Below, piece after piece: positions 20,101 to 29,609 of a stretch of DNA of 64,000 bases (positions are counted from its first letter, which is position 1; each line of letters starts with the position of its first letter). The stretch is from Chondromyces crocatus (GTDB lineage: Bacteria > Myxococcota_A > Polyangia > Polyangiales > Polyangiaceae). The position numbers and the translations under genes were made by a program. The stretch spans positions 3,422,973 to 3,486,972 of the forward strand of contig NZ_CP012159.1 of assembly GCF_001189295.1 (NCBI RefSeq), written 5' to 3'. The notes below the pieces were generated by a model that searched no databases, was not told the origin of the DNA, and worked only from the letters and a program-made list of their open reading frames with translations.

Positions 20101-21621
20101 TCAGTAGCAGCAGGCGACGGGGCGGGCGACGTTGCACAGGTTCGTCGAGAAGCCCGTGCGTGTCGCGGTCAGGCCCGAGGAATTGTAGGTGTACTGGCCT
20201 GACTGGTAGGTGTTCGACGTCCAGTTGGCGCAGTTCGAGGAGTCGCTTCGTCCTGCCATCCGGCCTCCATCCATGCTGCCGAGGCCGCTGATCGTGTACA
20301 CGGTGTTGTTCGCAAAATACGACGAGCTGTCCAGCCATGCGCCTTCTGCGGGGGGCAGGGTGGTCGGCGTGGCGCGCGCATACTCTGCGGCGTGGCACAT
20401 GTGGCTTCCGGTGAACTCGTTCGCGCAGCGGGCGTGCATGGACTCGCGGCCTCCCGCTTCCCCGACGGTCGACGCGCTGCTGAATCCGGCGAACGCTTCA
20501 CGGTAGGGCGTCGCGCAGCAGGCCAGCGGTCGGGCCGCATTGCAGAGCCCCGTCTGCGGGCCGCCCACGGACACCGTCATGCCCGAGGCGTTGTAGGTGT
20601 ACTGGCCCGACTGGTAGGTGTTCGACGTCCAGTTGGCGCAGTTCGCGGAGTCATTGGAGCTGCTGTTTCGGCCGCTCCGTGGGCCAGTCAGTGTGCTCAG
20701 CGAGTAAACGGTCCCGCTCGATACGCTGATGGCCCCGCTGCTGTCGACCCAGGCGCCCGAGGCGGGGACGGGTGATGCCGCGCCGGCTCCGTAGTACTCC
20801 GCGACATGGCAGAAGTGGCTGCCGACGTACTGCGCCGAGCAGATCGCGTGCATCTGCTCCCGGCTTCCCACCGCGCCCTCCATCTGGGTCGAGGTGAAGC
20901 CCACGAAGAGCGCCGCTTCCTCACCGTAGAGAGTTCCAGGCGGCCCGGGCTGCCCCGGAGCTCCTTGTGGCCCTGGCGCGCCAGCGCCCGCAGGTCCTGT
21001 CGGTCCCGCAGGGCCCATGGGGCCGGCTGGACCCGCCACGCCGGCAGGCCCCTGCGCACCCACCGTGCCAGCCGGCCCTTGCGCGCCCGTCGCTCCGCTC
21101 GGTCCTGCAGGCCCTTGCGCACCCGTCGCTCCCGCGGGCCCTTGCGCGCCCGTCGCTCCGGCCGGTCCCGCCGGCCCTTGCGGACCAGCGGCGCCCTGCG
21201 GTCCCGCCGGTCCCATGGGGCCCATGCTGCCCGGAGCTCCTGCCTGACCCGTCGGCCCCACTGGCCCGGCAGGGCCCGGCTCCCCTTGCGGCCCCGTGCT
21301 GCCGTCGGCTCCTTGCGCGCCGGCTGGACCTGCCTCGCCCGGCGTTCCCTGCGCCCCTTCAGGTCCCGCAGGGCCCGTGGCCCCCGCGACTCCAGGCGGG
21401 CCGGGGACGCCTGCGAGACACCGATCGGTGCAGGTCTCTCCGGCACACTGCGCGCAATCGGCAACGAACTGGAAGCATTTGTTCGACAGGCAGACCGCGC
21501 CCGCCCCTGAACACTCGGCGTCTTTGACGCACTCGGCATCGGCGGGGAGGTCGTCGGAGGAGCACGCCGGGAGCGAGGCAGAGAGCGCAAGGAGCCCGGC
21601 AAGCAGAACGGAAGCTCGCAT
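20101..21621 (-). CDS. Collagen-like lipoprotein with duplicated Cys-rich C-terminal domain
   Basis: 506 residues. A lipoprotein signal (SASLPAC, Cys20) is followed by a small Cys-rich domain (30-70), then about 53 Gly-X-Y triplets (71-229) with one interruption near 212 (GAGAPG). Two homologous domains of about 130 residues follow (about 235-368 and 372-506). Each has a [14 protein letters not shown] start, GSHxCHxAEY, GAWxDSS, the identical [17 protein letters not shown] and a final CNxARPxACC. Even Cys number and repeated Trp/Asn suggest a disulfide-linked adhesin-like fold; the family is not recognised with certainty. The collagen part should trimerise. Surface-exposed role is inferred. 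The ATG at 21621 starts the signal; the longer frame upstream is not credible. Confidence 0.85.
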   Translation of the reverse strand: MRASVLLAGLLALSASLPACSSDDLPADAECVKDAECSGAGAVCLSNKCFQFVADCAQCAGETCTDRCLAGVPGPPGVAGATGPAGPEGAQGTPGEAGPAGAQGADGSTGPQGEPGPAGPVGPTGQAGAPGSMGPMGPAGPQGAAGPQGPAGPAGATGAQGPAGATGAQGPAGPSGATGAQGPAGTVGAQGPAGVAGPAGPMGPAGPTGPAGAGAPGPQGAPGQPGPPGTLYGEEAALFVGFTSTQMEGAVGSREQMHAICSAQYVGSHFCHVAEYYGAGAASPVPASGAWVDSSGAISVSSGTVYSLSTLTGPRSGRNSSSNDSANCANWTSNTYQSGQYTYNASGMTVSVGGPQTGLCNAARPLACCATPYREAFAGFSSASTVGEAGGRESMHARCANEFTGSHMCHAAEYARATPTTLPPAEGAWLDSSSYFANNTVYTISGLGSMDGGRMAGRSDSSNCANWTSNTYQSGQYTYNSSGLTATRTGFSTNLCNVARPVACCY

Positions 21622-21824
21622 TGGCGAGCATATACATCGAGCCGGACGGCGCGTCGCACCTCCATTCACGTCACGTGGAGGGTGACGATCCCTGTGGGTT
21701 TTCGTGTTTCGGTACCTGCCTCGTGACACCGTTGGCGCCACCCCCCCCACGAGACAGATGACGCCGCGCTCGCGAGCGAGAGATGGCTGGCGTGGCGTCA
21801 GGTGGGGGTCACCGCGTCCGGGCT

Positions 21825-23411
21825 TCAGTACAGCGCGTCCTGGAAGCGCCACCGCTCGGAGATCCACGCCTTCAGGTAGGCGACCTCCTCCTCGTAGGTG
21901 GTGAAGTTGTTCCGCCACGCCCAGCCGCCGTAGGTCTGGTACGCCTGACCCCACTTCTGCTCGTCGCGCCGCGCGCTCGTGTCGATCCGGGCGATGTAGC
22001 CGTCGACCAGCGCTTGCACCGCGCTCTCCGAGTAGACGCCGTGCAGCACCTCGGCGTAGCGCGCCTTCAAAGGGCCTGCAATCGAGGGCTCCTCCAGGAA
22101 CCGGTCGAACAGCCGGTTCATGTTCCGGTACTCGATCACCTCCGACGCGCCCGTGCGCTCCGACTGCCAGGTCTGGCCGAAGCTCTCGTTGAAGTCCCAG
22201 GGCATGAAGCGGAACACGCCATTCGAGCGGGGATCGCGGTAATGGTAGCTGTTCTTGCCAGCGGAATCGCTGCCCTTGATGAACGTGACGAAGATCCACC
22301 AGTTCTCGTAGTCGCGCCGGTCGATGCGCGACCCGATCTGCGACCGGAACGTCGCCGCGTCGGAGGTCGCCACGAACTGCACCAGCTCCTCCAGGTCGGA
22401 GAACGCGCCCGGCTCGCCCTCTTCGGGGAAGCCTTCCTTTTTCTCGTAGCCGGCGTGCAGCGCGCCCTTCGGGCCACCGCCGCTCGCCCGCGTGTCGAAG
22501 TTCGCGTCGTGGTTGATCGCCTTGTAGAGGTTCCCGTCGTCCCAGAAGCCGTGCTGCTCCATCAGGTCCTTGTCGACGTGATCTCCGACGGTGTAGAGCC
22601 CCCAGTACTCGCCCTCGATGTAGACCACGGCGCTGTACGTCTGGATCTGCACGTGGCCTGGATCGAGGCGGTTCCAGAGATCGTAGGCCAGCCGCTGGCG
22701 CACGTACGAGTTGTCGTCGAAGGGGGTGGTGAGCACGATCTTGCGCTTGTTGGTGAAGCCATCGGCCTCGTCGGGCTCCTGGAACCGGTCCTGCTTCGAG
22801 AACTTCAGCGTGTAGCTGTTCTTCGGGTAGCCGAGCGACGAGGCGCCGCGCAGCTTGGCTTCGGCCGTGTAGGTATGGCCGCGGTAGATGAACGTGTTGG
22901 CGACGTACTCGTCGGTCACCGGGCGCTGCTGCAGGAAGAGCACGGGAAGGCCGTACTCCTCGGTGTACCGGGTGGGATCCACCACGGGCACGTTCGACGG
23001 GTGGTCCCAGGCGTCGGCGACGCCGATCTTCACCTGCGCGGTCTCCGACGTCTCTGCGACGTGGATCTCGACCTCGTAGACCGCGGCCTGGTCGAACCCG
23101 GGCGAGAAGGCGACCTCGCGTTTCGTGGCGTCGTAGGTCGCGCCCTCGGGCAAGGAGGTGACCTCGAAGGCGTCGTCGGGCAGCACCATGTCCGTCGCGC
23201 AGCCGACCTGGAAGATGACCGTCTCCCCTTCGAGCAACCAGTGGGGACCGCCTCCCGAGGGCTGACAGAGGGCCGCCGGTTCGGGCTCCGTGGTGGTGGT
23301 GCTGTTCGTCTTGCCGTCGGTGGGGTCACCTGAATCGTCGGAGCACCCGAGCGCGGGCAGCGCTCCGAGGACCAGGGCGATCGTCGCGAGAGGCAAGCGG
23401 GGGTGTCGCAT
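21825..23411 (-). CDS. CotH-like spore-coat kinase family lipoprotein
   Basis: 528 residues from the ATG at 23411, with a lipoprotein signal (GALPALGC) and a Thr/Glu linker. A short beta domain (about 60-135) precedes the CotH domain. Visible CotH features are [67 protein letters not shown], and the active-site-like [12 protein letters not shown] with Asp. Bacillus CotH phosphorylates coat proteins; in myxobacteria such secreted homologues are common and their substrates unknown. It may act on surface or fruiting-body proteins. It is followed on the same strand by the collagen-like gene 203 bases later; a link is possible but not shown. Confidence 0.88.
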   Translation of the reverse strand: MRHPRLPLATIALVLGALPALGCSDDSGDPTDGKTNSTTTTEPEPAALCQPSGGGPHWLLEGETVIFQVGCATDMVLPDDAFEVTSLPEGATYDATKREVAFSPGFDQAAVYEVEIHVAETSETAQVKIGVADAWDHPSNVPVVDPTRYTEEYGLPVLFLQQRPVTDEYVANTFIYRGHTYTAEAKLRGASSLGYPKNSYTLKFSKQDRFQEPDEADGFTNKRKIVLTTPFDDNSYVRQRLAYDLWNRLDPGHVQIQTYSAVVYIEGEYWGLYTVGDHVDKDLMEQHGFWDDGNLYKAINHDANFDTRASGGGPKGALHAGYEKKEGFPEEGEPGAFSDLEELVQFVATSDAATFRSQIGSRIDRRDYENWWIFVTFIKGSDSAGKNSYHYRDPRSNGVFRFMPWDFNESFGQTWQSERTGASEVIEYRNMNRLFDRFLEEPSIAGPLKARYAEVLHGVYSESAVQALVDGYIARIDTSARRDEQKWGQAYQTYGGWAWRNNFTTYEEEVAYLKAWISERWRFQDALY

Positions 23412-23505
23412 GCCGGGGACTATACCGCAGGGGCCGTGAGGCTCGTCCTGTGAGCAGGATCGAGGTCGCTTCACGGCCCTCTGCGGGCGCGCTCGTGGTG
23501 GTGGG

Positions 23506-23874
23506 CTACGGCGGCATGACCTGGAAGACCAGCGTCGGTGCCCGCTTGCGGTGGATGGCGGAGGCGACCTCGGAGCGCAGGTATCCTGCGACCCGCTCGA
23601 GACGCTCTTTCACCTCGTCGAGCGGAGCTCCCCGTGGCGCCTGGACGATCACCGCGAGGCGGCTCCCGTCCGGGGCCGGCTCCACCGCGGCCACCCAGAC
23701 CTCCAGCAAGATGCTGTCATTCAGCGTGGCGAGGGCCTCACTCAAGGCTTCATGCGCCTGGCGGCAGAGCTGCCGTTCCTTGCGCTCCGCCTTGCTCGCC
23801 ACCATCCCCGTGAAGGGATCGTCTCCCATGATGGGAGCCGCTTCGTCGCGGCTCCTCGAACGACCTCTGCTCAT
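23506..23874 (-). CDS. RbfA-like small protein
   Basis: 122 residues from the ATG at 23874, preceded by GGGAGCAGG; a GTG at 23952 is an alternative start with a poor site. After a basic, probably disordered head, residues from about 20 form an alpha-beta-beta-alpha pattern (RQLCRQAHEALSEALATL, LEVWVAAVEPAPDGSRLAVIV, DEVKERLERVAGYLRSEVASAI, APTLVFQVMP). The RSEVASAIxRKRAPTLxF end is close to that of ribosome-binding factor A, which binds 30S precursors through a KH-like fold. It is not in an rbfA context (no infB/truB), so it may be a paralogue. Confidence 0.55.
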   Translation of the reverse strand: MSRGRSRSRDEAAPIMGDDPFTGMVASKAERKERQLCRQAHEALSEALATLNDSILLEVWVAAVEPAPDGSRLAVIVQAPRGAPLDEVKERLERVAGYLRSEVASAIHRKRAPTLVFQVMPP

Positions 23875-24173
23875 GACCTGCTCCCGAGAGCGCGGCGGCA
23901 CGATCCCCGTCTCACCGGAGAATGCGCGCGCCGCCGCATCGAACGACGACACGAAACGCCCAGGGTTCTCGGGGTGAGCCTCGCTGTGACCGCTCAGCGC
24001 GCGTCGAGGACGCTGCCGGGGAGCATGGCGAGGCTCGTCTTGGCAACAGGGTGCATGGCGGGCCTCCTCGCGGACGAGGATGCCTCAGCAGGTGAGGACT
24101 CGCAAGCCCGCCCTGGGGCTGCGAGCTTGCGCGGGGGGAGACTGCGAGCCCGCGCGGCTCGACAGAGCGCTCG

Positions 24174-24713
24174 TCAGTTCAGCGTCAGGACGACCGGCGG
24201 GGCGCCAGTACACGTGGGGCCGCAATCCGGGCCGTTGGGCTGCGAGGTGGTGTAGGTCGGGGTGTAGGCGCCTTCCCCGAGGAGGGTCTCGTCGGCGTAG
24301 ACCTTCACGGAGATCCGAGCCGGCGGCGACGACGGGGTGGTCTGCGGGAACTCGATCCCGGAGAGCTTGTGCTCCGAAGCGGGCAGGGCGCAGCCGCTCA
24401 GGCCCAGGATGAAGCCGGGGGTCGAGGTGCACGCCGGGGCCTCGCTACAGCCCGAAAAGGGCAACGTCGTCGTGCAGTCGACGGTCGCTCCGTCGGTCTC
24501 GACGGAGACACGGTAGGTGCCCGCCGGCCAGGCGCCGTTGCGCGCGAACTCGACGGAGAACGCTCCGCCACAGCCGATCTGGGTGCAAGCACCGCTGGGT
24601 TCACCGGACGACGAGGTCGTGACGATGCACGCGGCGCCCGTGAGCGCGAGCGCGAGGGCGACGCCGGTCGACAGGTACTGGCGCAGGGTCGGGCGTCGGA
24701 GATCGGTCTTCAT
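24174..24713 (-). CDS. Predicted lipoprotein of unknown function
   Basis: 179 residues starting at the ATG at 24713, with GAGGAG about 10 bases upstream. The signal (VALALALTGAACIV) ends in a lipobox Cys. The mature part is beta-rich with eight or more Cys in pairs (GACTQIGCGG, DCTTTLPFSGCSEAPACT, DCGPTCTG), consistent with an exported disulfide-bonded domain. No family recognised. It starts 26 bases after the oxidoreductase stop, so the two may share a transcript, but functions are not obviously linked. Confidence 0.75.
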   Translation of the reverse strand: MKTDLRRPTLRQYLSTGVALALALTGAACIVTTSSSGEPSGACTQIGCGGAFSVEFARNGAWPAGTYRVSVETDGATVDCTTTLPFSGCSEAPACTSTPGFILGLSGCALPASEHKLSGIEFPQTTPSSPPARISVKVYADETLLGEGAYTPTYTTSQPNGPDCGPTCTGAPPVVLTLN

Positions 24714-24739
24714 GGGGGCTCGGCTCCTCAACGTTGAAG

Positions 24740-25672
24740 TCAACTTCGGGTGTCGAGCACGAGCTTACCGCGGACGCGCCCCGCTTTGCTGATCTCGAGC
24801 GCCTGGACGACCTCATCGAGCGGGAAGACGCCAGCGAGCGTCAACCGGAGCTTCCCGCTGTCGAACAGGCCGCCGATCTCGCGGAGCTGGGCGCTGTCGG
24901 AGCGGGACACGAGGTGGATCCCCCGCGCGCCCACCGCCGCGGCGCGCGCTGGATCCGGGGGGCTGATCGCGGAGACGAGCAGGCCTCCGGGCTTCAGCAC
25001 GTCCCAGGACCGCTCCAGCGTGTCCCCCCCGACCAGGTCGAGCACCAGATCGACCTCGGCGACGAGGTTCTCGAACCGCTCGGTCCGGTAGTCGATCACC
25101 CGCGATGCGCCGAGACCGAGCACGTAGGCCTCGTTCCCGGCCGAGGTGACGCCGATGACCTCGGCCCCTGCGATTCGCGCCATCTGCACGGCGAAGCTGC
25201 CGACCCCGCCCGCGGCGGCGTGGACCAGGACGCGCTGCCCGGGTGTGAGCTTCCCCAGCTCGTGGACCGCCTGGAAGGCCGTCAACGCCGCTGCCGCGGA
25301 CGCGCCTGCTTCGAGGTGCGACAGACTCCGGGGCTTGGGCGCGAGGAACCTGGCGGGCACGGCGATGCGCGTCGCATACCCGCCCGTCAGGCCGATCAAG
25401 CCGAAGACGGTGTCGCCGAGGGCGAGGTCCTCGACGCCTTCCCCGAGCGCGGCGACCGTGCCGCAGACCTCCACGCCCGGGGTCAGCGGGAACCGATCTC
25501 CGAGCAGGTCTTTCAGATACCCCTCGACGATCTTCCAGTCGATCGGGTTGACGCCCGCCGCGGCGACATCGAGGAGGACCTCTCCAGCTCCCGCGACGGG
25601 ATCGGGGGCGTCCTCGACGCGCACGCGCTGCAGAACATCATAGGAATGGACCCTCGCGGCTCTCGTGCTCAC
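24740..25672 (-). CDS. NAD(P)-dependent quinone-oxidoreductase/MDR-family enzyme
   Basis: 310 residues. A GroES-like N-terminal part (AAGVNPIDWKIVEGY at about 39-53, LTPGVEVCGTVAALG at 63-77) and a Rossmann part with VLVHAAAGGVGSFAVQMA (148-165) identify a zinc-free medium-chain reductase, similar to zeta-crystallin/QOR and plant-type enoyl reductases. It should reduce quinones or enones with NADPH. The catalytic zinc cysteines of alcohol dehydrogenases are absent, as usual for this branch. The start is GTG at 25672, set by AAGGAG at 25678-25683; the in-frame ATG six codons upstream lies on the other side of that site. Confidence 0.88.
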   Translation of the reverse strand: MSTRAARVHSYDVLQRVRVEDAPDPVAGAGEVLLDVAAAGVNPIDWKIVEGYLKDLLGDRFPLTPGVEVCGTVAALGEGVEDLALGDTVFGLIGLTGGYATRIAVPARFLAPKPRSLSHLEAGASAAAALTAFQAVHELGKLTPGQRVLVHAAAGGVGSFAVQMARIAGAEVIGVTSAGNEAYVLGLGASRVIDYRTERFENLVAEVDLVLDLVGGDTLERSWDVLKPGGLLVSAISPPDPARAAAVGARGIHLVSRSDSAQLREIGGLFDSGKLRLTLAGVFPLDEVVQALEISKAGRVRGKLVLDTRS

Positions 25673-25677
25673 CGGTA

Positions 25678-25683
25678 CTCCTT
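25678..25683 (-). promoter_or_regulatory. Ribosome binding site deciding a GTG start
   Basis: AAGGAG on the minus strand, five bases before GTG at 25672. It makes the GTG, not the upstream ATG at 25690, the start of the oxidoreductase. A perfect hairpin CCGGC-TTT-GCCGG (25691-25703) lies directly upstream and could affect translation. Confidence 0.75.
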
Positions 25684-26351
25684 GATTCATCCGGCTTTGC
25701 CGGAGGACAGTGGTCCCTCCGGGGGGGAGAACGGCGGTAACGACCATTACCCACCCGTACGCGCTGCTGCCGGCATGCGCCGAAGCGGCCCCCAGCAAAG
25801 CGCACCATGGACCCGATGAGAAGGGTGGGCGCTGGCCGACCTGATTTTACCGGAGGCCTCTATTTGAGAGACTGGCCCTGGAACGAGACGTCGGTGAGGT
25901 CGAGCGCACAGACGCCCCTGCCGAGGCGCTCTCTGCCAAGGCTTTCTCTGTCGCGGCGCGGGATGCGTACCGAGCCGATGTCATCCGTCCGAATGGGCGC
26001 ATTGCTCGTGGCCTATGGCGTCGACGATCCGGGGGTGGCGAATGCAGCGCCGGTCGGGTTCGTGAGGGTGAAGAGATTGCCAGCGACTCGACGGGAACAG
26101 GGCGGTGGAGGTGACATCCGGACGAAATGTGTGAGAGCGGGAGGAGGGGACGGTGGCATCCCGACGAGGAACCGTGCCATCGCCTCGTCGCGCCGACGTC
26201 GTGTCGGATGGACCACCAGCGCATCGAAAAAAACCAGGATGCGAGCCTGCGAAGGGATCTACCCAGCGGCGTCGCACTGCGCCTAGGATGCGCGACATTG
26301 CGCCGGCTCCGGGGGGACCGGTGCTGCGCCGACGAGGGGCTCGATAGGCTT
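25684..26351. other. Divergent intergenic region
   Basis: About 670 bases between the divergent oxidoreductase and Cys-rich lipoprotein genes. Apart from the small hairpin near 25691 I find no gene, RNA or clear promoter. Less GC-rich than the coding DNA around 26040-26260. Confidence 0.4.
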
Positions 26352-27065
26352 ATGAGTGGACTCCCGAAGAGCATGAAGTGGATCGCGACGATGGCCACGG
26401 GCTTCATCGTCGCCGCGGCAGCTTGCGCGACCGGAACCGATCTCGCGCCGGGGAGCCCCGACCCGTCGCTCTGCGACATCATCTGCGATTGTGTCGAGTG
26501 CAACGACGACCAGGCGGCGTGCCTCAAGGAGTGGACTGCGCTCGAGAACCGCGCTGTCGGCGTCCGCTGCGACGACCTGTATGACGCATACGTCGCCTGC
26601 TACAAGCGGGATGCGGTCTGCAACAACGAGCAGATGCGCGTGCCGCCGAGCTGTCTCTCCGCGAGCGGCGCGCTGAACCAGTGTCTCACCGAGTCCACGC
26701 CCGTGTGCACGACGACGAACAACGGCGTGTGCGACGAGCCCGAGGGCACGGGGACGTGCGCCGAGGGCACCGACGTCGTCGATTGTGGTGGTGGCCCCGT
26801 GTGCGCGACGACGAACAACGGGGTGTGCGACGAGCCCGAGGGCACCGGGACGTGCGCGGAGGGCACCGACGTCGTCGATTGTGCCGCGGCCGGGAACTGC
26901 CCCTACGTGAACGACACGGTGTGCGACGAGCCCGAGGGCACCGGGGCCTGCCCCGAGGGAAGCGACTTTGCCGATTGCAACTGTCCCTACCAGAACGATG
27001 GCGAATGCGACGAGCCCGAGGGCACCGGGGCCTGCCCCGAGGGGAGCGATCCGTTCGACTGTTGA
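26352..27065 (+). CDS. Cys-rich lipoprotein with four DEPEGTG repeats
   Basis: 237 residues. The N-terminus is a secretion signal (MKWIATMATGFIVAAAACATG) with a lipobox-like AAAC. A Cys-rich segment follows (CDIICDCVECNDDQAAC, CDDLYDAYVACYKRDAVC). The rest is four repeats of about 25 residues, each C-x(4-5)-NxxxCDEPEGTGxCxEGxDxxDC. The acidic, Cys-paired repeats resemble small calcium-binding or disulfide modules of exported myxobacterial proteins; no calcium claim can be proven here. The start at 26352 has no strong site; a second ATG at 26373 with GAAGAG is close and would keep the signal. Confidence 0.75.
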   Translation: MSGLPKSMKWIATMATGFIVAAAACATGTDLAPGSPDPSLCDIICDCVECNDDQAACLKEWTALENRAVGVRCDDLYDAYVACYKRDAVCNNEQMRVPPSCLSASGALNQCLTESTPVCTTTNNGVCDEPEGTGTCAEGTDVVDCGGGPVCATTNNGVCDEPEGTGTCAEGTDVVDCAAAGNCPYVNDTVCDEPEGTGACPEGSDFADCNCPYQNDGECDEPEGTGACPEGSDPFDC

Positions 27066-27113
27066 TGACCTGAGCCCACCAGGAGCGGCGTCCCGTCAGC
27101 GGCGTCGGAGCGG

Positions 27114-27782
27114 ATGAGTCTTCCCCGCCAGCAACCGGAGCCCACGGATTTCGAGACGATCACCGCGGCGCTCCGCGCATGCCGCATCTGCCGTGACGCG
27201 CCCGAGAACCTGCCGGGACTCCCCCACGAGCCGCGCCCCATCGTCCACGGGCAGTCCTCGGCGCGCCTCTGCATCGCGAGCCAGGCGCCCGGGATCCTGG
27301 CCCACACCAGCGGAAAGTCCTTCGACGATCCCTCCGGGGTGCGTTTGCGCGCCTGGCTGGGCATCGACGAGACCGTCTTCTACGACGGGCGCCGCGTCGC
27401 CATCGTGCCGATGGGCTCGTGTTTCCCGGGGAACGACGCGAAGGGGGGGGATCTGCCGCCGCGGCTGGAGTGTGCCCCACGCTGGAGGACGTCCCTCTTC
27501 GCGGCCCTCCCTCACCTGGAGCTGATCCTGGTCATCGGCCAGTACGCCCAGGCCTGGCACCTCGGCGAGGACTTCGATGGACTCACCAGCACCGTCAAGC
27601 GCTGGGAGGCGATCCTTTCGAGCGAGCGCTTCCCGCGCGTCTTGCCGCTGCCCCACCCCTCGTGGCGCAACAACGCCTGGCTGAAGAAGAACCCCTGGTT
27701 CGAGGCCGAGCTCTTGCCGGTGCTGCGCCAGCAGGTGGCGGCCATGCTCGCATTCCCGGCGGAAGCGTCACCCGCTCCCTGA
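27114..27782 (+). CDS. Uracil-DNA glycosylase superfamily protein
   Basis: 222 residues. Visible are an N-terminal CRICRDAP pair of cysteines, a motif-A region IASQAPGILAHTSGKSFDDPSG (57-60 QAPG), MGSCFPG, LILVIGQYAQAW and the C-terminal LPLPHPSWRNNAW motif (180-187). This matches the UDG-superfamily branch common in proteobacteria and annotated as such, related to family 4/5 enzymes. It probably excises uracil or another base from DNA, though many members are untested. The ATG at 27114 follows GGAGCGG by a few bases. It lies 48 bases after the Cys-rich lipoprotein stop. Confidence 0.85.
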   Translation: MSLPRQQPEPTDFETITAALRACRICRDAPENLPGLPHEPRPIVHGQSSARLCIASQAPGILAHTSGKSFDDPSGVRLRAWLGIDETVFYDGRRVAIVPMGSCFPGNDAKGGDLPPRLECAPRWRTSLFAALPHLELILVIGQYAQAWHLGEDFDGLTSTVKRWEAILSSERFPRVLPLPHPSWRNNAWLKKNPWFEAELLPVLRQQVAAMLAFPAEASPAP

Positions 27783-27800
27783 GATCACGCCGTCAGACCT

Positions 27801-28688
27801 TCAAAGCGCGGTGGCGGCCCAGGTGTAGCCCTGGTCGGGCTTGAACGTGACCTCGATCTTGCCGAAGGCGACGTCCACCTGCCGGGGCTCCGGCGACGAC
27901 TTCCGCGAGGCGGCGCAGACGTGCCGGTAGTTGCCGGTGACGAGGATGAGGCCCGTGCCACAGTCGACGACGACCTCGGTCTTCATTTTCGAGGAGAGGT
28001 CCAGGGTCAGCTCGGCGGCGAGGTTGCGCGCGGTGTAGATCCGCTTCGGGCTGAGGATCTTCCAGTCAGTCTCGGTGCGTCCCAGCACGAGGTCGATCGA
28101 CGCGCTGCCCGGGATGTCGAGCGCGCAGGTCACCTCGGCGGTGGTCGGCTGGAACGGGGGGCAGCGGACGGCGCTGATCGGGAAGGTGGGGAAGAGCGAG
28201 CGCACCCAGACGCCGAGCGCCTCGTGGTCGGCCAGGGGAGGCGCCTCGACCGAGGCGGGGAGCGGGGGCCCGCCGATCTGCGTGAGCGGGCCTTCGTCCC
28301 GGCCCGAGAACGCGCCAGCACCCCGGGCGACGTGCAGGCCGCCGAGGATGACGAGCATCAGCGCGATGCCGATGCGCAAAGGGCGGCGCTTCGGCGCGAA
28401 GGTGCGGAAGAGCAGGACGCCGGCGATGGCGCAAGCGAGCGCGATCCCCCCGCCGATCAAGGCCACACTGTCGGTCTCCTCGACCGTGGTGGACTCGAAG
28501 GTGCGCCCCTCGATGGTGCTGACCACGGTCTTCTCGCGGCGGCTGGGGACGCGCACGATCGCCGGGAGCACCGCGGCCATCACCCCGACGACGTCGACCG
28601 CGTGCCAGGTGGGGCGCGCCTCCGGGGTCTCTTCCGGGGGCGTGGGCGCTGTCGCCTGCTTCGAGGGCCTGGGAGCTTCCGGCTTCAC
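27801..28688 (-). CDS. Membrane protein of unknown function
   Basis: 295 residues if read from GTG at 28688; the start is uncertain because no ribosome site is visible and a TTG some 12 codons upstream is also possible. A Pro/Thr/Glu-rich head is followed by a hydrophobic stretch near 45-60 and two clear membrane segments (VALIGGGIALACAIAGVLLFRTF and IGIALMLVILGGLHVA, near 100-140) separated by a basic loop. The C-terminal 150 residues form a soluble beta-rich domain with three Cys (VRCPPF, VTCALD, VDCGTG, HVCAAS) and the end KPDQGYTWAATAL. No family recognised. It is divergent from the methyltransferase gene and convergent with the glycosylase gene, 18 bases apart. Confidence 0.7.
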   Translation of the reverse strand: MKPEAPRPSKQATAPTPPEETPEARPTWHAVDVVGVMAAVLPAIVRVPSRREKTVVSTIEGRTFESTTVEETDSVALIGGGIALACAIAGVLLFRTFAPKRRPLRIGIALMLVILGGLHVARGAGAFSGRDEGPLTQIGGPPLPASVEAPPLADHEALGVWVRSLFPTFPISAVRCPPFQPTTAEVTCALDIPGSASIDLVLGRTETDWKILSPKRIYTARNLAAELTLDLSSKMKTEVVVDCGTGLILVTGNYRHVCAASRKSSPEPRQVDVAFGKIEVTFKPDQGYTWAATAL

Positions 28689-28769
28689 CGGCGCAGAGCT
28701 ACCAACGCGCCGTGAGTAGAGCAATGGGGGATGCGGTAGCGTGCACCCCGACGGAAGGAGCGAGTCCTG

Positions 28770-29531
28770 ATGGGTGACGAGAGAGTCCGCGCCGAAACGA
28801 GCGTCCCGCGAACCTATGGCTCCTTCGCCGAGCGCTTCTCGGCCCTGGCGCCGACGAAGCCCCACAACGGTCTCTACGAGCGCCCGGCGACGCTGGATCT
28901 CCTGGGGCCGGTCGAGGGACAGCGGGTCCTCGACGCCGCCTGCGGCCCGGGGATCTGCAGCGAGATCCTGGCGCGGCAGGGGGCGACGGTGCACGGCTTC
29001 GACGTGACCCCCGAGATGATCGCGCTGGCCAGGGCGCGGTGTGCCGGGCTCCCGGTCGAGCTGACCGAGGGGGACATGAGCGCGCCGCTGCACTGGCTGG
29101 AGGACGGCGCCTTCGACAAGATCCTGTGCTCGCTGGCGCTCGATTACCTGGAGGTGCTGACGCCGACGCTGCGCGAGTTCTTCCGGGTGACTCGACCCGG
29201 CGGCACGCTGACCTTCTCCATGGGCCACCCCATGGGCGACTGGAACCACCCGGAGATCCGCGGCGAGGGCGCCTACCACGAGCGGCGGCACTTCGGCCTG
29301 CACTGGTCGGGCTTTGGGGAGCCCAGGCCCTTCGTGGAGAGCTACCGGCGGCCGCTCGCGGAGATCCTGAATGCGCTCGTCGACCCGGGCTGGATCCTCG
29401 ATCGCGTCGTCGAACCGCTCCCCTTGCCCGAGATGAAGGCCGTCGCCCCGCGACTCTACGAGGAGCTGTCCCTGGCGCCGGTGTTCCTCTGCATCCGAGC
29501 GCGGAAGCCGGGCGAGCCTTCGACGCCGTGA
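28770..29531 (+). CDS. Class I SAM-dependent methyltransferase
   Basis: 253 residues with motif I VLDAACGPG (53-61), acidic motif II (GFDVTPEM), motif III-like VELTEGDMS, and motif IV FDKILCSLALDYL. This is the small-molecule methyltransferase fold of the UbiE/Methyltransf_11 type; substrate unknown. GGAAGGAG about 10 bases upstream sets the ATG at 28770. The C-terminal half (HPEIRGEGAYHERRH to the end) resembles that of other stand-alone methyltransferases of this group and may bind the acceptor. Confidence 0.88.
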   Translation: MGDERVRAETSVPRTYGSFAERFSALAPTKPHNGLYERPATLDLLGPVEGQRVLDAACGPGICSEILARQGATVHGFDVTPEMIALARARCAGLPVELTEGDMSAPLHWLEDGAFDKILCSLALDYLEVLTPTLREFFRVTRPGGTLTFSMGHPMGDWNHPEIRGEGAYHERRHFGLHWSGFGEPRPFVESYRRPLAEILNALVDPGWILDRVVEPLPLPEMKAVAPRLYEELSLAPVFLCIRARKPGEPSTP

Positions 29532-29609
29532 GCGGCGAGGCTCACGGGCGCTGGCTTCGAGAGCACGGCGCCCCGCCCAGCTTCACCTCGAGGAGACCGC
29601 TGTCTTGGT

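Noticed and set aside
20941-21413. Possible CRISPR-like periodicity
   Set aside because: The repeats are 9-base Gly-X-Y codon triplets of the collagen-like gene, without spacers. No CRISPR array or cas gene was seen anywhere.
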